DNA from: Aquificota bacterium
GTDB lineage: Bacteria > Aquificota > Aquificia > Aquificales > Aquificaceae
Assembly: GCA_013153455.1 (NCBI GenBank)
Contig: JAADEK010000105.1
Coordinates: 1-15,392, forward strand
Direction: 5' to 3'
Length of the DNA: 15,392 nucleotides
Each line of letters opens with the position of its first letter. Position 1 is the stretch's first letter. The position numbers were made by a program, and so were the translations under genes. The notes beneath the pieces were generated by a model. It searched no databases. It had not been told where the DNA came from and saw only the letters and a list, made by a program, of their open reading frames with translations. Positions 1 through 5,688 of this stretch are shown piece after piece.

Positions 1-126
1 TCCTCCTATCCTCTTCTCTTGGAGGTCTTTCGTAACAACGAGGGCGCAAGGTGCCTCTTGCCCGACCTCGGGGATTGAGCCTATCAACGTCACGGGGTTT
101 CCCTTCAGGTTAACGGTTCTTCCCAT
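1..126 (-). CDS. tpx: Thiol peroxidase (Tpx), N-terminal 42 residues only; gene runs off the left edge
   Basis: Tpx is an atypical 2-Cys peroxiredoxin that reduces hydrogen peroxide and alkyl hydroperoxides using thioredoxin. The visible N-terminus carries the family signature of a short beta-hairpin followed by the first core strand: KGNPVTLIG at residues 8-16, VGQEAP at 21-26 and the VTKDL block at 31-35. The catalytic cysteines lie beyond the window edge and cannot be checked. The ATG at 126 is preceded by a strong Shine-Dalgarno (GGAGG on the minus strand, 134-138, 7 bases away). There is an extra Cys at residue 27, where the family usually has a non-Cys residue. It is the last visible gene downstream of the Crp/Fnr regulator, separated by 72 bases that hold a candidate promoter and Fnr-like box. 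Family identity comes from remembered Tpx sequences; truncation limits certainty. Confidence 0.85.
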   Translation of the reverse strand, partial: MGRTVNLKGNPVTLIGSIPEVGQEAPCALVVTKDLQEKRIGG

Positions 127-156
127 CTTCTCTCCTCCCTTAAGGCTTTGGGAGTA

Positions 157-162
157 ATTTTA
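157..162 (-). promoter_or_regulatory. Candidate -10 box for tpx
   Basis: Minus-strand TAAAAT (5 of 6 to TATAAT) in the 72-base gap between the regulator stop and the tpx start. It predicts a transcription start near 150 and a leader of about 24 bases that contains the tpx Shine-Dalgarno. No -35 hexamer is visible, as expected for an activator-dependent promoter. Confidence 0.4.
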
Positions 163-185
163 AGGTGAAAACGATTTTTACTTAA

Positions 186-197
186 TGATTTTAATCA
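186..197. promoter_or_regulatory. Fnr/Crp-type operator candidate upstream of tpx (TGAT-N4-ATCA)
   Basis: The bases TGATTTTAATCA match the inner core of the Fnr consensus TTGAT-N4-ATCAA, with perfect dyad arms. The centre at 191.5 lies 41.5 bases upstream of the start site predicted from the TAAAAT box at 157-162, the classic class II activator position. The site is beside the 3' end of a Crp/Fnr-family gene whose recognition helix keeps the Glu and Arg used by Fnr and Crp to read the TGA core. The outermost T/A of the consensus are missing. Binding is inferred. Confidence 0.45.
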
Positions 198-198
198 G

Positions 199-921
199 TC
201 AAAGGACGAGGCTCTCAAGCGCGTCCTTATCAAGTATCTCTATATAACCCCTTTCGGTGTTTATGATGCCTTGTTTCTTCCACTTGCTCATGACCCTTAT
301 GGTGGTCTCTACGGTCGTTCCGGTCATCTCCGCTATGTCTTGTCTCGTGAGGGGAAGGCGTATGATGATTTTTCCGTCCTTCTTTTCACCCGCTTTTTCC
401 GCGAGCTCAAGCAAAAGGCGCGCTATCCTCTCCTCAACCTTCCCCGAAGCTATGCTCTTGAGGACTTCGTAGGTCTGAAGGAGGTTATGTGTCGCATCGC
501 AGGTAAGCTTTATCGCTATCGCGGGGTATTTTACCGCGAGGTTTATGAAGTCTTTGTTTGAGATGTAAAGGAGGCGCGATGGAAGAGCGGACATCGCGGT
601 ATACTTGAACTTGGGGACGCTCTTTCCCCACTCTATCCACCCGAAGACCTCACCGGGAAATACGAGCCGAACTATTATACTCCTTCCGTCCGCGGTTTCC
701 TTTATGAGCTTTACGAGTCCTTCGGTAAGTATGAATATCCCGGGCTCCGCTTCCTCCTCAAAGAAGATGTATTCCCCTTTCCCGTAGTCTTTCAGTTGTA
801 TGTATTGGGCTACGTCCTTGAGTTCCTTCTCGCCTAAGTCCTCAAAGAGGTGCGTCTTTTTAATCAAATCTATCTTTATATCTTCCGGAGATTTCCCTTC
901 GTTAAAAGCTCCTTTCGCCAT
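199..921 (-). CDS. Crp/Fnr-family transcriptional regulator
   Basis: A 240-residue DNA-binding regulator of the Crp/Fnr superfamily. Residues 22-135 form the cyclic-nucleotide-binding-type beta-roll (FFEEEAEPGIFILTEGLVKL, then FPGEVFGW at 88-95). Residues 138-160 make the dimer helix, and 165-235 the winged helix-turn-helix. The recognition helix TVETTIRVMSKW (203-214) keeps E205 and R209, the equivalents of Fnr E209 and R213, while the Fnr serine is replaced by Ile. There is no N-terminal cysteine cluster (only C141), so it is not an iron-sulfur oxygen sensor like E. coli Fnr. The cAMP phosphate-binding cassette (GE...RSA) is not evident either, so the signal is unknown. The ATG at 921 has an AGGAGG six bases upstream (928-933). 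The gene start overlaps the aminopeptidase by 46 bases, suggesting cotranscription and coupled translation. It probably controls tpx next door. Confidence 0.88.
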   Translation of the reverse strand: MAKGAFNEGKSPEDIKIDLIKKTHLFEDLGEKELKDVAQYIQLKDYGKGEYIFFEEEAEPGIFILTEGLVKLIKETADGRSIIVRLVFPGEVFGWIEWGKSVPKFKYTAMSALPSRLLYISNKDFINLAVKYPAIAIKLTCDATHNLLQTYEVLKSIASGKVEERIARLLLELAEKAGEKKDGKIIIRLPLTRQDIAEMTGTTVETTIRVMSKWKKQGIINTERGYIEILDKDALESLVL

Positions 922-1958
922 CCTCTTCCTCCTACAACGAGGGTAGGTTCAAAGACTACAAAGTCCGCGTGAAACGGAACCTTCACGCTACCGCCGAACG
1001 TGTGGTTGTCCCCGAGGGCGATGTGAACGGTCCCGAGTATCTTTTCCGCTTCAAGGACGTTGTCGGGTCTTTTTGCCTTTGGGTTTGTCCCGACGCCGAG
1101 CTCCGCAATCAGGCGGGCTTCGGGATAGGTCTCAAATGTGCTCTCAAGTTCCTCGCGGTATGGGTCAAAGCCTTCTATGGTCTCAACCGCGCCGTTTTGT
1201 ATGCGGAGTGTAAGCTCGCGCTCAAGTCTTTTGTTCGGGGCGTGCGTTATCGTGAGCTTTCCTTGGGCGGTTCCCTCAAGGGGTGCTATGAAAGCCTCTC
1301 CCGCGGGCAGGTTCCCAAAGGAGCCGGGCTCGGTGAGGAGTCCCGTGTCGGGTATGGCTCTCCTGCCTTTGAGGGATAGCTCAAGCTCTGTGCCTTGGGG
1401 TGAGCTCAGCTCCGCGTATTCCGCTTCGGTGAGGACGTCCGCTATGTCGCGCGTGAGCTTTGCGAGCTCCTCCCAGTTGACGTCCATGGGTCCGAGGAGC
1501 ATTCGGGGCTCAAAGAGGGGCATTGACGCGTAGCGCGCGCGGAAGGCGTCCGTTAGTATCTTTCTATACGTTGTGTGCGTCGTTGAGTAGTATGAGAGCG
1601 CGATGAGGGCGTTCGGAACACCGCGTGAGCGGTCTTTTAATATTTTGATGAGTTTATCGTAATCGTATCCTTCTTTTCTGATTATTTTTTCAAAAAGTCC
1701 CTCCTCTTTTAGTGTATCAATCGCTTCGTCCCCGAAGGTTTCCCTCCAGAGTTCCTCCGGGGGTTCCGCGCCGTGTTGACCTGTGCTTTTGAACTGGACG
1801 CGCTCGGTTTGTATACCCATTGAGAGGGCTACGTTTTGTATCTCCTTTGTCAGGTGTGAGAGTTCGGGGTCTTTGTCGTCAGTAAAGACGAGGAGTTTTT
1901 CCCCTTCCTTGAGTCCGAGATTTACTTCAAGAAGTTTTTTTATTTGGGGTTCAAACAT
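876..1958 (-). CDS. M29-type (aminopeptidase T/leucyl aminopeptidase) metallopeptidase
   Basis: A 360-residue protein resembling the thermophilic M29 aminopeptidases (AmpT/AmpS), two-metal enzymes that release N-terminal residues in the cytoplasm. Recognised blocks are LPAGEAFIAPLEGTAQG (217-233, ligand candidate E221), AELGVGTNPKA (285-295, E286), LGTVHIALGDNHTFGG (308-323, H312) and PFHADFVV (328-335, H330 and D332), in the family order. The start at 1958 is chosen because family members begin just before this segment. A longer frame back to 2039 would use 27 residues overlapping the end of the MCE gene with no conserved content. No clear Shine-Dalgarno precedes this ATG. The gene begins 25 bases after the MCE gene and overlaps the Crp/Fnr gene by 46 bases at its 3' end. 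The exact substrate is unknown; the same fold is also used by 2,5-dihydroxypyridine dioxygenases, so peptidase activity is an inference. Confidence 0.85.
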   Translation of the reverse strand: MFEPQIKKLLEVNLGLKEGEKLLVFTDDKDPELSHLTKEIQNVALSMGIQTERVQFKSTGQHGAEPPEELWRETFGDEAIDTLKEEGLFEKIIRKEGYDYDKLIKILKDRSRGVPNALIALSYYSTTHTTYRKILTDAFRARYASMPLFEPRMLLGPMDVNWEELAKLTRDIADVLTEAEYAELSSPQGTELELSLKGRRAIPDTGLLTEPGSFGNLPAGEAFIAPLEGTAQGKLTITHAPNKRLERELTLRIQNGAVETIEGFDPYREELESTFETYPEARLIAELGVGTNPKAKRPDNVLEAEKILGTVHIALGDNHTFGGSVKVPFHADFVVFEPTLVVGGRGWRKELLTKGNLRKI

Positions 1959-1983
1959 TTCTATTATTAATAATAACCGAGCG

Positions 1984-3552
1984 TCAGGGGAGGGGCACGC
2001 CCATTCCCCCGAGGAGGTATTTGAGGTCTTCGTCAACAAACAGAAAGCCCGCTCCCCCGAAAAAGCCCCTTAGGTTGTCGTTGAGGAGGTCATCACCCCC
2101 GAAGCGGACGTAAAAGTTTCTCGTTATGTGCCAGTGGATGCCGAGCTGGAGGTTGGGCTTCAGGTTCTCGTCTTGGGGTCTGTCTTTCCTCCCGAAGTCC
2201 CATATGTCCGCAAATATGTATCTTTCGGGCGAGAGGTAGTAGTCCGCTCCTATGCCTCCCGTGCTTTCTTTTAGCCCTCCTCTGAGCGTGAATGTGCGCC
2301 CGAAGAGTCTGAAGTTTCTCGCATACTGGAGTGTAAACTCGGGTTTGAACTCCTTCTTTACGTATTCCCTGCCGTCAAGGTATTCCTCCCGGTAAACGCG
2401 CCCGCGTGAGTCCCCGACTACCTCAAGGAGGTAATACTTCTTTTCGTCGGGCTGTAGCTTTACGGTGAGTATGCCTTTGCTGTCTCCTTCCCTGTAGAGT
2501 TCTCCCCTGAGTCCTACGTAAAGGCGGGTTCTTTCTACCACTTCACCCATCTTCCCGAGGCTCTTTACGCCTTTGTTTATGTTCACGTATAGCTCTTCGT
2601 CCTTGAGCAGTTTCCCGAGCGTTCCCCTTCCCTTCCTGAGGTCTTCAAGTATCCTGTCAAGTTTGCGGGACGCGGAGGAGAGGTTTCTCGTCGTTTCCCT
2701 CAGGGAAACGAGTGTTTTGTTTATGTTGGTTTTGTTCGTCTTTACGATTGTGTTTAGGTTCACGGAAAGCTCTTTTAGGTTCTCAACGAGGACCGGAAGG
2801 TCGTCCCTTACCTGTTCAAGGACTACCGAGAGGTTGTAGGCTATAGCCCTTATGTCTTCCCTGTTTTCAACGAGTATGGTGTCCGCGTCCTTTGCGAGTT
2901 TTGTGAGCGTGTCAAGGAGGACGGGAAGCTCACGGTTCAGGGTCTGGGTGAGTTCCCTCAGGTTGTGAAGGGCGAGGTTTATGTTTTCCTTGTTTTGGAG
3001 CGTAAGTTCGTTAAGGGCGGAGAGGAGGTTGTTGAGGTTTTCAACGGTTTGTCTCAGGTTTGTTCTGTTTTCCTCAAGTATGGCGTTTAGGTTTATCGCG
3101 ACGCGCCTGAACTCCTCCGCGGTTTGTGTGAGCTGGGATATGAGTCTGTCGGTGTCGCTCACGACCTTCGTCCTCTTTATTACGCTCCCGGGGGGGAGCT
3201 CGCCCGTTTGGGGGTTTCCGGGGTCAAGAGCGAGGTATTTGTCACCCATAAGCCCGAGCGTTCCTATTGACGCGCTCGCGTCCCTGTATATGCTTATACT
3301 CTCTTGAACTTCAAAGATTACCTTTACTTTGTCTCCCTCAAGGAGGACGTCCCTTACCTTACCCGCCCGAACGCCCGCGACCCTCACCTCCGCTCCCTTT
3401 GAGAGACCCGCGACGTCGTCAAAGTATACGATGTATTCCTTTGTTTTTTCCTTAAATATCGGTATCTCACCGAAGGTGAGGATTATAAACGCGAAGCTCA
3501 GGGCGGTAAAGACGACAAAGAGACCGAGTTTTGCTTCCGTGGATAGCTTCAT
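1984..3552 (-). CDS. MCE/MlaD-family lipid transport protein with long helical repeat region and beta-rich C-terminus
   Basis: A 522-residue protein of the MCE family, which forms hexameric rings that move phospholipids or other lipids between inner and outer membrane. Residues 8-27 are a single N-terminal transmembrane anchor. Residues 38-130 are the MCE domain (VYFDDVAGLSKGAEVRVAGV and GTLGLMGDKYLAL visible). Residues 135-310 are a long Leu/Asn-rich amphipathic helical region containing three imperfect 43-residue repeats (166-294). Residues 341-520 are rich in alternating beta strands with Tyr, Phe, Trp and Gly, resembling an outer-membrane barrel. E. coli MlaD is only about 180 residues and ends shortly after the MCE domain. 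It leads the minus-strand group, so it is not next to visible mlaE or mlaF genes; the ABC partners must lie elsewhere. No Shine-Dalgarno precedes the ATG, and only 27 bases separate it from the divergent bcp gene. Confidence 0.88.
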   Translation of the reverse strand: MKLSTEAKLGLFVVFTALSFAFIILTFGEIPIFKEKTKEYIVYFDDVAGLSKGAEVRVAGVRAGKVRDVLLEGDKVKVIFEVQESISIYRDASASIGTLGLMGDKYLALDPGNPQTGELPPGSVIKRTKVVSDTDRLISQLTQTAEEFRRVAINLNAILEENRTNLRQTVENLNNLLSALNELTLQNKENINLALHNLRELTQTLNRELPVLLDTLTKLAKDADTILVENREDIRAIAYNLSVVLEQVRDDLPVLVENLKELSVNLNTIVKTNKTNINKTLVSLRETTRNLSSASRKLDRILEDLRKGRGTLGKLLKDEELYVNINKGVKSLGKMGEVVERTRLYVGLRGELYREGDSKGILTVKLQPDEKKYYLLEVVGDSRGRVYREEYLDGREYVKKEFKPEFTLQYARNFRLFGRTFTLRGGLKESTGGIGADYYLSPERYIFADIWDFGRKDRPQDENLKPNLQLGIHWHITRNFYVRFGGDDLLNDNLRGFFGGAGFLFVDEDLKYLLGGMGVPLP

Positions 3553-3579
3553 CGTATAAATAGTTTAAAATATCGTGAT
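3553..3579. promoter_or_regulatory. 27-base divergent mlaD-like/bcp promoter spacer, probably giving leaderless mRNAs
   Basis: Neither flanking ATG has a Shine-Dalgarno. On the plus strand TTTAAAAT (3564-3571) sits 8 bases before the bcp ATG. On the minus strand TTTAAACT (3569-3562) sits 9 bases before the MCE ATG. Either could be a -10 box whose transcript starts at or next to the start codon. No -35 hexamer is recognisable. A dyad ATATC-GT-GATAT spans 3570-3581, overlapping the bcp start. Confidence 0.4.
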
Positions 3580-4065
3580 ATGCTCAAGGAAGGGGACAGG
3601 ATTCCGAGCTTTACCCTCCCGGGTATTGACGAGGAGGGAAAGGAGAGGGAGGTAAGCTCGGAGGAGTTCTCGGGAAGGCGCGTGATTTTATACTTCTATC
3701 CCAAGGACAACACGCCCGGTTGCACAACCGAAGCCTGCGACTTTAGGGACAACCTCTCGGTTTTGAAGGAGATGGGTTATACGGTTGTGGGCGTAAGCCC
3801 CGACCCCGTTTCATCTCACAGGAAGTTCAGGGAGAAATACGGGCTTAACTTTTACCTTTTGAGCGATGAAGACAAGAGTGTAGCCAAGCTCTTTGGCGCA
3901 TACGGTCCGAAGAAGGCATACGGGAAGACTACAGAGGGTATCATACGCTCAACGTTCGTTATTGACGAGGAGGGTAGAATAATAAAGGCATGGCGAAACG
4001 TAAGGGCGAAGGGGCACGTAAGGAATGTAATAGAAGCCTTGAGGAAGCTCGGGCAAAAGCGATAG
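3580..4065 (+). CDS. bcp: Thioredoxin-dependent peroxiredoxin Q (bacterioferritin comigratory protein)
   Basis: A 161-residue PrxQ/Bcp peroxidase that reduces hydrogen peroxide and organic peroxides in the cytoplasm and is recycled by thioredoxin. The active site PKDNTPGCTTEACDFRD (41-57) holds the peroxidatic Cys48 and the resolving Cys53 five residues later on the same helix, the alpha-type PrxQ arrangement. Thr45 and Arg123 (GIIRSTFVID) complete the peroxide pocket. The length is normal for the family. The start fits the conserved N-terminus (GDRIPSFTLPG); no Shine-Dalgarno is present and a TAAAAT box lies just upstream, so translation may be leaderless. The 3' end overlaps nth by 76 bases, implying a two-gene operon. 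Nearby tpx and the thioredoxin-reductase-like gene suggest a local grouping of peroxide and thiol functions. Confidence 0.95.
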   Translation: MLKEGDRIPSFTLPGIDEEGKEREVSSEEFSGRRVILYFYPKDNTPGCTTEACDFRDNLSVLKEMGYTVVGVSPDPVSSHRKFREKYGLNFYLLSDEDKSVAKLFGAYGPKKAYGKTTEGIIRSTFVIDEEGRIIKAWRNVRAKGHVRNVIEALRKLGQKR

Positions 4066-4673
4066 AGATAGTCAAGCGACTTGAGAAGGTATACGAAAGC
4101 CCACGCCTTGAGCTTGAGTTTGAGAGCGCATACCAGCTCCTTATAATGGCTATACTCGCGGCGCAAGAGAGCGATAAGGTGGTAAACGAGGTCTGCAGGG
4201 AGTTTTTCCTCAAATACCCTTCCCCGGAGCACATCGCTTGCGCGAGCGACGAGGAACTCCAGACCGACCTCAAGAGGATAAACTTCTACAGGAGGAAGGC
4301 AAAGCTCGTAAAGGAGTGCTGTAAGAAGCTCGTTGAGCTACACGACGGGGAAGTTCCGAAGGATATAGAGCTTCTCGTTCAGCTCCCGGGGGTCGGCAGG
4401 AAGACGGCGAGTATGGTCGTCGGGGGGGCTTTCGGTCTTCCCGCTATAATAGTGGACAGGCACGTCCAGAGGGTTGTTCAGCGCGTTTGTCTGAGCAAGG
4501 AAAAGAATCCCGACAAGATGGAGATGGAGCTGAGGAAGATAGTTCCGAGGGAGCTTTGGACGAAGTTCTCACTGCTTTTGATGACGCACGGAAAGAGGGT
4601 CTGCAAGGCGAGAAACCCAAAGTGTGAGGAGTGTGTCATAAACGACCTTTGTGAGTTTTACGGGGGAGGGTAA
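3990..4673 (+). CDS. nth: Endonuclease III, DNA glycosylase/AP lyase
   Basis: A 227-residue Nth/HhH-GPD glycosylase that removes oxidised pyrimidines and nicks the abasic site by beta-elimination. The helix-hairpin-helix LPGVGRKTA (132-140) carries the catalytic Lys138, and Asp156 follows in IVDRHVQRV. Four cysteines C205-X6-C212-X2-C215-X5-C221 match the [4Fe-4S] loop exactly. Residues 51-62 (LIMAILAAQESD) match the substrate-pocket helix. The only ATG in frame before the conserved core is at 3990. It gives an N-terminus about 20 residues longer than E. coli Nth, very basic and encoded inside the 3' end of bcp. AAAGG sits only one base before the ATG, so the true start could be non-canonical and further in. 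It sits convergent to the thioredoxin-reductase-like gene, 11 bases away. Confidence 0.95.
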   Translation: MAKRKGEGARKECNRSLEEARAKAIEIVKRLEKVYESPRLELEFESAYQLLIMAILAAQESDKVVNEVCREFFLKYPSPEHIACASDEELQTDLKRINFYRRKAKLVKECCKKLVELHDGEVPKDIELLVQLPGVGRKTASMVVGGAFGLPAIIVDRHVQRVVQRVCLSKEKNPDKMEMELRKIVPRELWTKFSLLLMTHGKRVCKARNPKCEECVINDLCEFYGGG

Positions 4674-4719
4674 GGCGGGAAGGCTCACCACTGGGGAACT
4701 ATCTTCTCCTTCCCGCTTA
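4671..4719. repeat. Inverted repeat/hairpin at the convergent nth and trxB 3' ends
   Basis: GCGGGAAGG (4675-4683) pairs perfectly with CCTTCCCGC (4708-4716), and the flanking TAA/TTA extends the stem after a one-base bulge. The loop is 24 bases. It spans the nth stop codon and the last codons of the convergent gene. No T-run follows on either strand, so it is not a standard intrinsic terminator, but it could stop or protect both convergent transcripts. Confidence 0.35.
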
Positions 4720-5656
4720 AGAACTTGTCAACCGCGAGCGCAGCTTTGCACCCCATAGCGGCGGCTACGACCGCCTGCTTGACCTCGTTACACAGGACGT
4801 CACCCGCAGCAAAGACGCCCGGAACGGAGGTCATCATCTCCTCGTTTACAACGATACAGTCCCCGTCCGTCATCTCAACCTGACCCATGAGGAAGTCAAC
4901 GGAGGGTTTCGTTCCCCCGAGGAATATGAAAACGCCGTTTACCTCAAGGAACTTCTCCTCTCCCGTTTCAAGGTCTTTGAGCCTTATGCCCTTCACAACT
5001 TGGTCACCTACTATCTCTATAACCCTGTGTCTGAGGAGTATCTCAACGTTCGGGAGTTTCTTAAAGTGCTCTATCACCTCCGGGGGAGCTTTTATCTTAC
5101 TTCCCGGAACGATGAAGTATACCTTACTCGCGAAGCGGGCGATGAACTCCGCCTCCTCTATGGCGTAGTCGTCATCACCTATAACCGCGACGGGTTGGTC
5201 TTTGAAGAACGCAGCGTCACAAACACCGCAGTATGAGACTCCCCTCCCGAGGAACTCTTCCTCTCCCTTGAACTTGTTCGCCCTCTCCATGGCACCGGAG
5301 GCTACGATAATCGTCTTTCCCCTGAACTCCCTCCCGTCTATAGTGTAGACCTTTTTGGGGTCGCTTTTTAGGTCCGTCGCTATTACCTTACCCCTGACGA
5401 ATTCAGCTCCGAACTTTTTTGCCTGCTCACGCATTGTCTTCAAAAGCTCATAACCCGAAACGGGTCCCGGAACGCCGGGGTAGTTTTCTATCTTTTGTGT
5501 AATCGCGAGAGCACCGTCCGCTTCCGCCCTGTAAAGAAGGAGCGTCTTCCAGCCCGCGCGCGCTGTGTAAAGACCCGCGGTCGTTCCCGCGGGTCCCGCG
5601 CCTATGATGATAACGTCGTATACCTTGTCGGGCTGTTGCATCAGAGAAACTCCCAT
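4685..5656 (-). CDS. trxB: Thioredoxin-reductase-family flavoprotein with atypical NAD(P)H site
   Basis: A 323-residue low-molecular-weight thioredoxin reductase homologue. The FAD-binding GAGPAG is at 19-24, the redox dithiol C143-G-V-C146-D in its usual place, and the second FAD motif (VPGVFAAGDVL) at 278-288. In NADPH-using enzymes the insert domain carries GGGDSA and HRRxxxR. Here those positions read IGDDDYAIEEAE (159-170) and IVPGSKIKA (182-190), so the glycine-rich loop and the basic 2'-phosphate site are both lost. This resembles ferredoxin/flavin-type or other NADPH-independent members of the family; the electron donor is therefore unknown. The start at 5656 has AAAGGAGG upstream at a good distance. 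It is the last gene of the lepB-led group, following a small basic ORF by 25 bases. Family call is firm; thioredoxin as the physiological partner is inferred. Confidence 0.88.
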   Translation of the reverse strand: MGVSLMQQPDKVYDVIIIGAGPAGTTAGLYTARAGWKTLLLYRAEADGALAITQKIENYPGVPGPVSGYELLKTMREQAKKFGAEFVRGKVIATDLKSDPKKVYTIDGREFRGKTIIVASGAMERANKFKGEEEFLGRGVSYCGVCDAAFFKDQPVAVIGDDDYAIEEAEFIARFASKVYFIVPGSKIKAPPEVIEHFKKLPNVEILLRHRVIEIVGDQVVKGIRLKDLETGEEKFLEVNGVFIFLGGTKPSVDFLMGQVEMTDGDCIVVNEEMMTSVPGVFAAGDVLCNEVKQAVVAAAMGCKAALAVDKFLSGKEKIVPQW

Positions 5657-5669
5657 CCGCTAAACCTCC

Positions 5670-5688
5670 TTTGTATTAATATTACAAA
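5670..5688. repeat. Inverted repeat TTTGTA-N7-TACAAA before trxB
   Basis: A 19-base dyad with perfect 6-base arms (5670-5675 and 5683-5688) lies between the small ORF stop codon and the trxB start. One arm partly overlaps the trxB Shine-Dalgarno on the minus strand, so it could be an operator or a weak structure limiting ribosome access. AT-rich, so chance is possible. Confidence 0.25.

Noticed and set aside
969..1533. Long plus-strand open frames opposite the aminopeptidase
   Set aside because: Shadow frames of a well-recognised gene; no start signals or known motifs.
1962..1975. 14-base palindrome TATTATTAATAATA before the aminopeptidase start
   Set aside because: Low-complexity AT repeat in a short operon gap; easily arises by chance.
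1959..2039. N-terminal extension of the aminopeptidase by 27 residues
   Set aside because: It overlaps the MCE gene end, lacks any conserved content, and family members begin near the ATG at 1958.
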